Shown here in pieces: positions 10,126-21,399 of a stretch of DNA of 64,000 bases. The position numbers were made by a program, and so were the translations under genes. Numbering within the stretch: the first letter of the stretch is position 1; every line of letters begins with the position of its first letter. Source of the DNA: Anisodus tanguticus (taxonomy: Eukaryota > Streptophyta > Magnoliopsida > Solanales > Solanaceae). Location: assembly GCA_034509755.1 (NCBI GenBank), contig CM067549.1:45808052-45872051 (forward strand), in the 5' to 3' direction. The notes beneath the pieces were generated by a model. That model saw only the letters and a program-made list of their open reading frames with translations. It had not been told where the DNA came from and did not search any database.

Positions 10126-13112
10126 ATGATGAAACGAATTACAGAAAATTCAAATGGGCATCCATTAAAGAACCTGAAGATTCTTTTAAACAATGAATTT
10201 TCTTGTCATTCTTGTTATCAAGGCAAGTTAATTATTAGGCCATCACCTACAAAGGTTAGGTTTGAATCCCCTGAATTTTTAGAACGTATACATGGGGATA
10301 GTTGTGTACCTATTCACCCACCTAGTGGATTATTTAGATATTTTATGGTCTTAATAGATGCTTCTTCTATATGGTCTCATGTGTGCCTACTGTCATCTCT
10401 CAACCTGGAATTTGCAAAATTACTGACACAAATAATTTGATTACAGGCACATTTTCCTGATAATCCGATAAAGTCTATTCGCATTGATAATGATGCAGAG
10501 TTTTCATCCCAAGCATTTAATGATTATTGTTTATCAATTGGGATAAAAGTTGAACATCCTATAGCTCATGTTCACATTCAAAATGGCATTGCAGAGTTAT
10601 TAATTAAACGTCTACAGTGTATAGCAAGACCATTACTTATGAAAACAAGGCTGCCCATGTCTGTTTGGGGTCACGCTATTTTGCGTGCAACAATACTTGT
10701 TCGTCTCAGACCGACAAATTATCATAAATTTTCTCTGTTGCAATTAGTTTTAGGTTAAGAACCTAATATATCTCATTTAAGAATTTTTTAATGTGCCGTA
10801 TATGTGCATGTAGCACCACCACATTGCACCAAGATGGGCCCCCAAAGAAGATTAGGAATATATGTTAGGTTTGAATCACCCTCCATTATACGCTACCTTG
10901 AATCATTAACAGGAGATTTGTTCACTACTTGATTTGCAGATTGTCGATTTGATGAGACAATTTTTCCAAAATTAGGGGGGAGAGAATAATGAAATAAAAA
11001 GAAAAATTTTGTGGAATAGTTCATTATTGTCTCATCTTGATCCACGTGCTTCTATTTGTGAGCAAGAGGTCCAAACGATTATTCACTTGCAGAAAATAGC
11101 AAATCAAATGCCATATCCATTTATAGATTTGAAAAGGATTGCCAAATCACATATCCCTGCAGAGAATGTTCCAATTCGGATTGATGTCCATGTAGGACCA
11201 TTTACTAGTGTCATAGCAAAATGAGTCCAAAGAACGCCTGAAGTGTGGTAGACCATTGGGTTCTAAGGATCGGAATCCTAGAAAAGAAAAATAAATGGTC
11301 AAGATGACACTAAGAAAGAATCTCATAAAGAAATGTAAGATTTGATCAATTCTGATATTCTTGAAGAAATCAATTAGCCTCAAACTCAAGAAAATGAAGA
11401 AATATCAATAATTCCAAGTAATGATAGGACAAATTTGAATCGATTGGAAATAAATGTGGATTATGTCTTTGCTTATAATGTTCCAACTAGAATTGTGCAA
11501 GATAGTGAGGATCTTGAACCACAATCTAATAAAGAATGCTGAGAAAGATGTGATTGGTCAAAATGACAAGAGGCGATTCAATCAGAGTTAATCTCACTTA
11601 CCAAACGGGAAGTTTTTGAACATGTAGTCCAAACACCTAATGGTATTAAGCATGTTGGTTATAAATGGAGTTTTGTATGAAAAAGAAATGAGAAAAATGA
11701 GATACAAAGATATAAGGCACGCCTTGCTGCACAAGGATTTTCACAAAGGCCTGGCGTCGATTATGAAAAGACGTGCTCACCCGTTATGGACGCAATAACG
11801 TTACGTTATCTCATTAGTTTCGCTGTCCATGAGAGACTTGAGATGCATTTAATGGATGTGGTTACAGCCTATCTCTATACACTTGAAAATGAAATATACA
11901 TGAAAATTCCTGAAGGATTTAAGATGCATGAAGCATGTAGTTCAAATTCTCGAGAAATGCACCCAATCAGATTGCAAAGATCATTGTATGATTTAAAGCA
12001 ATCCGGACGCATGTGGTATAACCGCCTTAGTGAGTATTTGTTAAAGGAAGGCTATACAAATGATGTCATTTGCCCATGTATTTTTATAAAGAAAACAATA
12101 TCGATTTTGTAGTACTTGCTGTATATGTTGAAGACATAAACCTCATTGGAACTTCTGCAGAGCTCAAAGGGGCGATTGATTATTTAAAAAAGGAATTTGA
12201 GATGAAAGATCTTGGAAAATAAAATTATGTCTTGGTTTACAAATTGAACATTTGACAAATGGTATCTTTGTCCATTAATCTGCATATACAGAAAAAGTGT
12301 TGAAACGATTTTATATGGATGAAGCACATCCATTAAGTACTCCAATGATTATTAGATCACTTTATGTGAATAAAGATCTGTTCCGACTACAAGAAAAGAA
12401 TGAGGAAATTCTTGGTCCTGAAGTATCATATCTTAGTGCAATTAGTGCACTAATGTATCTTGCCAATACCACAAGGTCTGACATAGCATTTTCAGTTAAT
12501 GTGTTAGCAAGATATAGTTGTGTTCCTACAAGGAACGAAATTAAACACATATTGCGGTATCTAAAAAGGACTATCGATTTGGCCTTATTTTATTCTAATA
12601 ATTGTTGTCCCGATCTTGTTGGTTATGCCGATGCAAGGTATTTATCTGACTCACACAAAGCTAGATCTCAAACAGGCTATATGTTTATATGTGGGGGTGC
12701 TACCATATCTTGGTGATCTACAAAACAATCTATCATAGCGACCTCTTCAAATCATGCTGAGATAATAGCAACTCATGAAGCAAGCCGAGAAGTTGTGTGG
12801 CTGAGGTCAATGATACATCTCATTCGAGAAAAATGTGGCTTGAAATGTGACAAAATACCCACAATCTTATATGAAGATAATGCAGCATGCATTGCTCAAT
12901 TGAAGGGAGGATTCATAAAAGGAGATAGGACAAAGCACATTTCACCAAAGTTGTTCTTCACACACGAGCTCCAAAAGAATGGTGATATCAACGTACAACA
13001 GATTCGTTCAAATGATAATACGACTGATTTGTTTACTAAGTCTCTACCAACTGCAACTTTCAAGAAGATGGTGCACAAGATTAGAATGCGAAGACTCAAG
13101 CATTTGACATGA
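10126..13112 (+). pseudogene. copia 1 pol remnant: integrase, reverse transcriptase, RNase H
   Basis: 10126-10440 is GAG-pre-integrase with zinc finger (SCHSCYQGK) and integrase start (HGDSC.P). Integrase continues to about 10960 with stops (SIRIDNDAEF; HIQNGIAE). Reverse transcriptase lies at about 11560-12280 (YLISFAVHERLEMHLMDVVTAYLY; SLYDLKQSGRMWYNRL). The catalytic YVDD box reads YVED at about 12124-12135, so one catalytic Asp is replaced by Glu. 12297-12716 continues RT and connection (YLANTTRSDIAFSVN), and 12795-13112 is RNase H (LYEDNAACIAQ; HISPKLFF). Many frameshifts and stops; not translatable as a polyprotein. Confidence 0.88.
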
Positions 13113-13277
13113 AGTTCTCATCAGGGGGAGTTAATACATATTGTACTCTTTGTCCCACTGGATTTTCCTTGTAAGTTTTTTAATGAGATAACCAAAATAT
13201 GTATTATTAGAAATGTGTACTCTTTTTCCTTCACTAGAATTTTTTCCACTGAATATTTTCTAATAAGGGTTTAACGA

Positions 13278-13496
13278 TGTTATGAAATATATATTCATTG
13301 TATAGATGTCCATACACATTCATTAAGTTCTGTGAACCTTTTGTATGTTACATGTACCTATTAATTTGGACACTTAATATTTGTAACCTTTTGAGTGATT
13401 TCTATCTTATAAATTGAGATGTTATCGAAGAAAGTCTTATCCTCATCTCTAGATCTTTGTCTAGATTTCTTGTCTTTTGCTATAGTTTTATAACAT
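13278..13496 (+). repeat. 3' LTR of copia 1 (219 bp)
   Basis: TGTTATGAAATATATATTC...ATAACA, matching the 5' LTR with scattered substitutions and one internal deletion of about 36 bp. Followed at once by TATAG, the right target duplication. Confidence 0.9.
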
Positions 13497-13501
13497 ATAG
13501 A

Positions 13502-13863
13502 GTATTATTTTATTTCCATGTTTTATAAGAGGATTAGCTACATGAATTATTATTCTTGAAATTGCTAGAACTATATAAGACAGGATTTAAGTTATTTGTG
13601 AAATGAAACCAAACAATTCGGGACATTCCGTAAACTAAATTTTCAAAATTTCTTCAGGCAGGCTCACGCTAGTTTCAAGTTCGACTTCGAATTTAAAAGG
13701 ATTATTTAATAAGAAAATAACAACAACAAATTGCGTAAACATGTAAGCACACTTGCAATAGTCGAGCAGTAAAATTCTGCTCATAGTGTCAGTTTTGCAT
13801 AAGAGAATATCCTTTACTAGTTACCCCCTATGGTAAGATAGCAAATACCATAACACTACCAAA
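13502..13863. other. Spacer and probable 3' UTR of the DnaJ gene
   Basis: About 360 bp between the copia TSD and the DnaJ stop codon. No ORF. The part next to 13864 should be DnaJ 3' UTR; no strong polyadenylation hexamer was identified. Confidence 0.5.
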
Positions 13864-16794
13864 TTACTGCTGTGCACATTGGACTCTCTGTGCACCACCA
13901 CCATGCATATCATCATCTTCGTCGTAAGCCTCTTGGGCAGCTTGTTGCTTCCTTCGCATCTCATCCTCAATGTTCACATCATGCAAAGTAGTCTCCTCAC
14001 ATTCATCTAACTCCATGTCAGACACTTGCAATTTGGGTCTTGGAGGCAGCACGGCCTCGAGGTTCTTGCACTGCTCTGGTGTTAATGACTCGGGGAAATC
14101 AACAGTGAAGTGAATGTACAGTTTACCTCTCATAAAAGGCCTTTGGTACATCGGCATTCCTTCATCATTGATAGCCTTAAACTGATCTGCAGAGCCACAG
14201 AAAAAAAATGGTCAGTATTCACTAGATATTTTCAGCATTGCAGCCTAAAAGATAAATCCATCAGAACCCAATTTTAACCAAGGGCCGGAGACAGCCAGAA
14301 CTTACCCCTCTCTCCCCCTCCCTCAACACACAAACACATGTGGGGGTGTACAAAGAGAGAGTAGGCTTAAATACACAACTATATGAATCTACATAGTTGC
14401 ATAAGAAGAACCTAAGAGAAGGGAAGGAAATATCAAGTATCACAAAAGTGGAAGGAGTCGAATGGTCTTCCGTCCGTTTGGAGGCTTGAATAAAACAATA
14501 CAAACAGGTAAAATATTACTAGTATAAATGGCAAATATATGAATTAACTGATGAGACTCCAGAGCATGAAGCATAATCTTTCAAGGAGACATAAATCTTT
14601 TAAAGGTCGTTAAGGGTTCTTCGGGCCTACCAGGCTTGACAACTTCACCAGGTTGGGACTTAATGAGCAGCTGTCTGTTGTCTAGGTGAGTCAAGATGAA
14701 CTGGAAACCACATAGGGCCTCAGTCAAGGTCAATGTGTGCTCAACAAATAGATCATCTCCCTTTCGCTTAAACTTAGGATGTTCCTTTTGTTGCAAGACA
14801 AAAACTATGTCTCCAGCGATAGTTTCAGGCTGCAAAAGCACAAATCATGTCAAGATTCCGTCATTCTAAAGCAAATAATTTCAAAAGATTGACTAATGTG
14901 ACTGCACATATCTTACCGCTTCATCTGCCTCGCCTGGGAATGTTACCTTCTGCCCATTCTGCATACCCTTCTCCACATGAACTTCCAACACCTTCTTCTC
15001 CTGCACAACCTTCTCACCCTTACATTGTGGGCATCTATCTTTGTCATTGATTGTCTCACCGGTACCCTTACACTCATTGCAAGGGTGCTGCATCTGTTGG
15101 ATCATGGATGGACCAAGGTGTCTAATAGAAACTTTCATTCCAGACCCTTGACAACCAGAACACTTCATTGAAGCACCTGACTTGGACCCTTTACTGAGAA
15201 CAAAAAAATAGCACAATCATGGTGTTAGCATATTGCGCGACAGTAAAAGGCACTAAAGCCCTGATGCTCACTCCACTCATAAATAACAAAATGAAGTTAA
15301 ACATAAACAACCAGGCTATAAACTCACCCCTTGCACTTTGCGCACAGCACATTGCGAGATAGTGAAAGCTTCTTTGATGTCCCATTGTAAAGATCCTCCA
15401 AAGAAACCTTGAGAGGGTGGATAATGTCCTCTCCTCTTCTTTGTCTTCTACCTCTGCTGCTTCCACCACCTGAACACCAGAAAAGTTGTTACATGGGACA
15501 ATAATTGCAGACACGAAAACAACAAACAAAACATAAGCAAATTCAACTTCAAATATATGAAGAAAACATACCACCAAAGGGGCTTCCACCACCAAAGAAT
15601 GATTGAAATATATCAAATGGGTCATGTCCACCACCTCCACCACCCATTCCTTCCTTTAGAGCATCCTCACCATACTGATCATATATCTCACGCTTCTCTG
15701 GGTCACTCAAGACCTCATAAGCTTGGGCAAGCTCCTTAAACTGAAAGAACCAAAGGAGACTAATTCATCGAGATTACACATGAATGACACCATATCTCTA
15801 GCTACATACAGAACATTATTAAAACACAGCACTAATTGCAGTGCCCAATTTAATAACACAACATACATCCTGGATAATTTAAAAGGTACGCTGACCAATT
15901 TAATCACGAACTACAAAACCTAAAAACAACGTTATATTACGCGCAATGCCTCTATTATATTTCAGCTAAACACGAAGGTCCAATTACAGAACCAATATTG
16001 CTACAAACGGTGTTATATATACGTACAATGCGTCTGTTATAGTTCATCTAAATCCAAAGGTCCAATTACAGAACCAACATTGCTACATTATATGTCAATT
16101 TAATCTACTTCAACTAACAAAGCATTGCTAAAAATGATGTTATATTATGCACAATACCTCTATTATAGTTCAGCTAAATCGGGGGATCTATAATTACTCC
16201 AATAAATAACGTTATATTACGTGCAATACCTCTATTGTAGTTCAGCTAAATCCAAAGGTCCAATTACATATATTGCTACTACATTATAGGTCAATTTAAT
16301 CTACTTCAACTAAGAAAACAAAATTTAAAACCAAACAAACACACTTCATTCACTCCAACTAGTTTCAATTAAACGCATAGTTATATAAATGTTAACAGAT
16401 CTAAGACAATTCAAATATACCGATCTATACACAAAAGTACACAGGATTTCTGAAACCCTAGAAAACAGAATGACATATTTACTTATTTGACAACAATTTA
16501 ATTTTAAATTTTACCTTTTACGCTTAATGAGATTCTATAACAACACAAACATCTTTAGATTGTTTTACACTACAGAATTCAAAAGTCTTGCTTTATTTCT
16601 TAAATTTCATGCTCAGACACGGAGGGAGTAATTATTATTATTACCTTTTCAGGATCGCCTCCCTTATCGGGATGGTTTTTAATGGCGGCTTTACGATAAG
16701 CTTTTTTGAGATCATCTTGAGAAGCACTCTTAGGAACTCCTAAGATCTCATAATACTTCGTGTTATCACTCTTCTTTGGTGCCCTTCCAAACAT
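13864..16794 (-). CDS. J3: Type I DnaJ/HSP40 co-chaperone, farnesylated (AtJ2/AtJ3, ANJ1 class), six exons, 419 aa
   Basis: Exons on the minus strand: 16645-16794, 15572-15740, 15328-15469, 14917-15193, 14631-14829 and 13864-14186. All introns are GT..AG, phases join without a stop, and the 1260-nt CDS gives 419 aa, matching the family (about 420). Order: J domain (HPD at 41-43), Gly/Phe-rich linker (about 81-110), a zinc-finger domain with four CxxCxGxG-type repeats (Cys 149/152, 165/168, 192/195, 208/211; the fourth reads CPQCKGEK), a C-terminal substrate-binding region, an acidic tail and a terminal CAQQ prenylation box. Proteins of this class stimulate HSP70 ATPase, bind unfolded clients in cytosol and nucleus, and are farnesylated in plants. 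Intron 1 (904 nt) holds repeats and a MITE. Start is the first ATG before the conserved MFGR. It appears intact and expressed. Confidence 0.96.
15931..16290. repeat. Imperfect repeat family in DnaJ intron 1
   Basis: Four copies of a ~40-bp phrase beginning GTTATAT and continuing '..caat.cctctattatagttcagctaaat' start at 15931, 16012, 16139 and 16211. Longer words such as 'ccaaaggtccaattaca' and 'gtcaatttaatctacttcaacta' also repeat. Spacing is irregular (81, 127, 72), so this is local segmental duplication, not a clean tandem array. Confidence 0.7.
16485..16631. mobile_element. Truncated MITE in DnaJ intron 1, next to the splice donor
   Basis: The right end ...CACGGAGGGAGTA (to 16631) is a Stowaway-like terminus. 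The body ('tttaattttaaattttaccttttacgcttaa.gagat') is collinear with the MITE at 18003-18201. The left terminus is missing. The DnaJ exon 1 donor (GT at 16644-16643) is only 13 bp from the element end. Confidence 0.65.
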
Positions 16795-16810
16795 CTTTCG
16801 ATCGCTTCAA

Positions 16811-16887
16811 CTAATCAAAAACACAAATAGATCTACAAAATTAAACATCAAAAAATAAAATTGAAACTGTGAAGATTGATTACGTAC
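16811..16887 (-). other. Probable 5'-UTR intron of the DnaJ gene
   Basis: On the minus strand a GTACGT donor (16887-16882) and a T-rich tract ending TTTGATTAG (16811-16812) bound a 77-nt AT-rich segment just upstream of the start codon, leaving 16 nt of UTR before the ATG. Inferred from splice-site shape only. Confidence 0.5.
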
Positions 16888-17032
16888 CGATTGAAAGTTG
16901 AGGCGAGAGAGAGAGGTACTTGACTTGAGGTGTTGGGTTAAATGGAGGAAAAAGAGAGGAATTGCTTTGTGTGGGGGATGCGTGGTTTTATTGAGGTAGA
17001 GAATTTTAACGGCTATGATTTGTTAGGAGTTA

Positions 17033-17045
17033 GAACTTTCTAGAA
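17033..17045 (-). promoter_or_regulatory. Heat-shock element upstream of DnaJ
   Basis: GAAnnTTCnnGAA, a perfect three-unit HSE (GAACTTTCTAGAA), lies about 240 bp upstream of the DnaJ start codon and about 40-50 bp upstream of a CAATAAAA TATA-like word (about 16986-16993, minus strand). HSEs bind heat-shock factors; this fits stress induction of an HSP40 gene. Confidence 0.7.
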
Positions 17046-17083
17046 TGGTCGTATATTCAAAATTAGACTTTGTTTTGGTTCCC

Positions 17084-17103
17084 TTTTTTTTTTTTTTTTT
17101 TTT
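17084..17103. repeat. (T)20 homopolymer
   Basis: Run of 20 T between the DnaJ promoter and the 824-bp hAT element. Confidence 0.95.
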
Positions 17104-17123
17104 ACTATACTGGTAGGTAGGAC

Positions 17124-17947
17124 TAGAGATGGCAGTGGATTCCGGACCCGGTCCGGATCCGGTAGATCCAGATCCGTTTTATAAGATATGGATCTTCAAA
17201 ATTTGGACCCGACGGATCCGAATCGGACCCGGATCCGTTTCTGACGGATCGGATCTGGATCTGGATCTTGTATTTGAGATCCGTATCCGGTCCAGATCCG
17301 ACCCGTGGATCCATTTTTTATTAAATATATTCATAACCTAGAATGTAATTTTATAAGTATTTTCTTAAAATTGCTAAACACATCCTTGCAAGTTTAATTC
17401 TTAAAACAAGTTTAATTTATCCTCGCGTTAACTCAAAAACCAAAAAATAAAGAGGTAACTTCGATAATAAAATCAATGTTATATCAGTGAATAACTAACA
17501 TCTCCATAGACAAGTAGTTAAAATTATATTCACTTCATTTGTGAAAATTCCAAGCACATGCAAGTTCTGCATTGTGGAAATACTAGTCAGCATTTTCCAC
17601 AACTATTGTCATTGTCCAACATTTTCAATTAATAGCTCAGAATCAAAACGAGACAACAAACAAAATATCTCATATGACCATTTCAAAATTGAAACACAAT
17701 AAATTGTTAGCTAAGTAAAAATCGTTTGTCAGTTCAAAAAAAATTCTTAGCAAGGTTACAATCTTAGCAAGGCAAATTTTTTTACATGTGGATCCAGATC
17801 CGATCCGTGGATCCGATGGATCTGGATATGGATCTAATTTTTATGGACCCGACGGATCTGGATCCGAATCTGGATTCAGGTATGAAAAACGGATCTGGAT
17901 CTGGATCTAGTAGGATCCGGTCCAGATCCGATCCGTTGCCATCCCTA
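17124..17947. mobile_element. Non-autonomous hAT element, 824 bp, perfect 8-bp TSD
   Basis: The ends are TAGAGATGGCAGTGGATTCC and, on the other strand, TAGGGATGGCAACGGATCGG. Both are flanked by GGTAGGAC (17116-17123 and 17948-17955), an exact 8-bp target duplication as made by hAT transposases. Each end carries about 180 bp dense in GGATCC/GATCTG words in both orientations; the middle is AT-rich and non-coding. No transposase. TIRs share the TAG-GGAT-GG style of hAT but differ from the three larger hAT copies here, so a different autonomous partner is likely. Confidence 0.9.
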
Positions 17948-18002
17948 GGTAGGACTAGGATAAAAGAAAAAACCAAATATACTAATAGTTCCTAAATAAG
18001 TA

Positions 18003-18201
18003 ATCCCTCCTCCGTTATTTTACTTGTTACTACTAATCTTTATGTACACTTTTCTTTTTAATTTATTCAAAGAAAAAATATATTTTCTTATTTTTTAATA
18101 ATTTAATTTTAATATTTATCTTTTACGCTTAACGAGATAATCTATAATGCTTAAACTTCGTGCTGAGTCAAACTACATCACATAAATTGAGACGGAGGGA
18201 G
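18003..18201. mobile_element. Stowaway-like MITE (about 199 bp)
   Basis: The left end (ATCCCTCCTCCGTTATTTTA) and the inverted right end (CTCCCTCCGTCTCAATTTAT) form an imperfect TIR, with TA on both sides (18001-18002 and 18202-18203). The body is homologous to the truncated MITE in DnaJ intron 1. Confidence 0.7.
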
Positions 18202-18203
18202 TA

Positions 18204-18429
18204 CTTTTTTTCTTTGAATATTTTTAAAAAGAAATATCGATAATTAGAAATGTAATTTAACTAAGTTATCATTATTAATTTGTATTTTAATATAAATAGT
18301 ATGACAAAATTTAAATAGGTACAGACTTTGAAAAGAAAAGAATACTTTTGAATTTTGTGATCAATATACATGTTATAATACTATGTACGATATAACTTGT
18401 CATGACATGTGGAGGCAAGATGTAAATTT
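18204..18429. other. AT-rich spacer
   Basis: No feature recognised between the MITE and the start of hAT copy 2. Confidence 0.4.
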
Positions 18430-21044
18430 CAGAGCAAGGGAGGATGCTCGCAGGTTCAGCTAAAACTCAAGACCGGAATAAGTGACTTACAGAACGACAT
18501 CGGACAGGTTGCTACGATCGCGATCGAAGAAACTATGAGCAGTGATTATTATTGATCTAGTCCTGATATGACGCCAGACGTTATTCCTTTGACATTTAAG
18601 GCTTTTAATGCCTTATTTATTGTACTTCAAGGTGAGACGGAGGGTTTAATGAGACACGTATCAAGGTATCATCTTGCTAGGTATGCCCAATACGAGGCTT
18701 CAAAACCGGGTTCGCAAACGTCCGCTCCATCGGGACAAGGTTCACATACTGTCCCGGAACAAGTATAGGGTCAAATTAACTCTATGACGGGGGGAGTTGT
18801 AGGCCCTAAATACGATAAACATAGAGATAGGGAAGCAATAGCAAAATTAGTTGTTGTGGAGGGTTTGTCTTTTTCATTTCCTTCATCTCCCGATTTTATT
18901 CATTACATTAGAGATATGTATAATCCTGCTTTTAACAGTCTTCCTAGATCAACTGTTAAGAGAGATGTATTTAAATTGGCACATGAATATCAACAATATT
19001 TACGTTATTCATTATATCATTTTAATGGGAAAGTGGCTATCACTTCTGATATAGGCCGTATTACTAACGGCCATGATTATTTAACAGTAACTTGTCATTG
19101 GATAGATTATAAATGGTCTATGCAAAAACGTATCTTAGCGTATAGATATATAGATGATAGGCACACTGGTACTTTTATTGCAGATAATATTTATCAAGTG
19201 TGTCATTATTATGAAATAACCGATAAAATTATGACTATTACATTAGATAACGCTTCTTCTAACAATTACGCTATTACAATTTTAAAAAATAGTTTAACTC
19301 TATCTTTTCCAGATCATTTTCATATAAATTGCGTGTGCCATATATATAACTTAATTGTAAAGGATGGTCTATCACTTTTTCAAGACATTCTTAGTAAAAT
19401 ACAATTTGCTATAAACTTTATTTTTAAAAGTAATAGAGTACAACGAAGAAAAGAATATAAAAAAATTTGTCACGATTGTGACTACCTTATAGAAAAATTC
19501 CAGAAGAAGTACCCACTAGGTGAAATTCTTTATACGAGCAACTACTTGTTGCTTATGACTATAGAAAACCTATAACTTTGTTTTTTAACTCTCATAATCA
19601 AAATCCAGCTCATATGGTTGTAGATAGAGATTGGGGAATAATTTCCGAACTTATTGTATTTTTAGAGAAATTTTTTCAAGCAACAAAAGAATTTTTCGGT
19701 ATATATTATCCTACTATTTCAACTATGTTGTTTTTATATAGCTCTAATATTTTTATTACTTAGTGAATATATGAAAAAGTCAGCTTATAAGGCAGCTATT
19801 AAAAAAATGTTTATCAAAATTAAAAAAAAAAATTCCTATTCCACTATTTATATTATTGGTGATGTATTAAATCCGACTATTAAAATAGACAGTACTAAAT
19901 CACTTATTGAAACTATTTACGATTGTATAGAAGTACTACCACTTCCAAGTCCCAAAAATTCAAATCACCCACCACCTATTGAACAAACTAAAGAAGAAGT
20001 GTTGTCTAGCGTAGAAGACCAATGCAAAAAAGTATATAGGTTTTACCAACAAGAAAGTGCTAGCAACCTACCGGCTTCCATATCATCTTCTTATTCTTCA
20101 ACACAACCTCACAAAAGACATGTTGTTTCTGCGGCTAGTATTGAAAGCCTCAGAAATAGAATGTGCTGCCGTATCGCTACTAACCAAATTAGCGAGTTTT
20201 ATATTTTTGTTTTGCAGGGTTCAGTACCGTACCAAGAAGTTCTCCATGAAGAAGGACGTGAAGACTTGCTGAAATACTGGAGGGGGAATGAGAAGACCTT
20301 TCCGACACTTTCAATGATGACCCGAGATGTTTTGAACATTCTCGCGCCATCAACGGCGTCTGAAAGCGCTTTTTCTGCCACCAGATATCAAATAGGAGAG
20401 CACAGACACTCATTCGCAGGAGACAGCTTGGAGATTGTAGTATTATTCAGAGATTGGATACGAGCGGAGCGGAGAAGGTGCGGTCAACCGGAGATCAACG
20501 AAGAAGAAGACGAAAACTACAACGAAATCTTATCCGAAGGTAGTGGAAGCGACGTGGAGCAATTTGACTAACAAATACCAATTCCAATCGAAGAATCACA
20601 GAAAATTATCAAGAAACTAGAACAGGTTTTTTTCAGAATGTAATTTTTTTAATTGCAATTTTACTATGTAATTTGCAACTTTTGAACAACACCACAAAGT
20701 TGCAATTTTGACAATTGTATTTGTATTACAAAAAAATCATATGTCTATTAAATAATATAAGAGGCACAAAAATAGTCTTGTGATGTTCTTATTACACTAT
20801 CTTGTCTTGTTTAATTATTGAGTTTTTTATATATACGTTATTTTTTAAATTAAGTGCAAAAAAAAAAAAAACCGCCCGGGATCCCTATCCCGATCCCGAC
20901 CCGACCCGATTTCGACGGGATCGGGATCGGGGCGGGACTTCGACAAATCCCACCTGACCCGACTCGACCCTCCCCGTCTTGCCCCGACCCGATCCCGCCA
21001 AACCCGGCCCAATGGTCCCGAGTCCGGCCCACTGGCCACTCCTA
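18430..21044 (+). mobile_element. hAT transposon, copy 2, 5'-truncated
   Basis: The right end ...CCCACTGGCCACTCCTA closes at 21044 after a GC-rich subterminal block (20873-21030) of repeated GATCCCGACCCG-type words. The left GC-rich block and TIR seen in copy 1 are absent, so the 5' end is lost somewhere before 18560; the quoted start is approximate. The body encodes the best preserved transposase of this family in the window. Confidence 0.8.
18568..20571 (+). pseudogene. hAT transposase (RICESLEEPER-like), a few stops
   Basis: Nearly continuous coding sequence. 18568-18768 carries the end of the BED-finger region (GETEGLMRHVSRYH). 18784-19575 (263 codons) carries the DUF4413-like core with LTVTCHWID, YIDDRHTG and the catalytic LDNASSN motif, then NCVCHIYNL (the usual Arg before the Cys is Asn). 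19578-19763 and 19771-20571 complete the C-terminus, ending in the hAT dimerisation domain (SESAFSATR..LEIVVLFRDWIRAERRR). In-frame stops at about 18766 and 19573 and a shift near 19765 disable it. Much less decayed than copy 1. Confidence 0.88.
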
Positions 21045-21399
21045 GAGTGGAGTTTGTTTCCATAAGGGGATTTCAAGGAAAATTTGGAGCAAAAAGTAGC
21101 AAATGGCTCGTTGCTCTTTTTTTCTCTTTTCCCCTTCTTTTGTTTCTACAAATAGAAAGAGGAATAGTCTCCCATTTGCTCCCCACCTTTTGTTGGTTTC
21201 TTTGTTTTACAGTTTTCTCGTGATAATTGTGTTACATTAGTTTGTAGTTGGATTAAAATCTTGGATCCTTCGTTTCCTCTATTTCCTCTTGTTTTTTATT
21301 TTAAATCCTCTATTGTGTCTTGTTTTTCACTTAACATGTTGTTTTGTTATATTTTCAAATGATGTCACCAACTCCTTTAATCGTGTCATCCTCATAGTC
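21045..21399. other. Spacer between hAT copy 2 and the DUF7745-like pseudogene
   Basis: About 350 bp with T-rich stretches. No ORF or repeat boundary recognised. Confidence 0.4.

Larger units (their letters stand above)
7996..13496 (+). mobile_element. Ty1/copia LTR retrotransposon 1, complete outline, decayed
   Basis: Two related LTRs (7996-8244 and 13278-13496) both begin TGTTAT and end ATAACA. They are flanked by a perfect 5-bp target duplication TATAG (7991-7995 and 13497-13501). Internal order is leader, degenerate gag, integrase, reverse transcriptase, RNase H, the order of Ty1/copia. The pol frames are broken many times. A GGGGGAG purine tract with typical copia 3' wording follows RNase H (about 13123-13130). 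The intact TSD shows a single retrotransposition event without later end loss. Confidence 0.92.

Noticed and set aside
15191..15643. 150-codon minus-strand frame across DnaJ exon 3
   Set aside because: Reads introns and the wrong frame of exon 3; the spliced DnaJ model explains this stretch.
17123..17995. Open frames rich in Asp, Pro, Ser and Arg at both ends of the 824-bp element
   Set aside because: Produced in all frames and both strands by the GGATCC/GATCTG repeats; no conserved domain.
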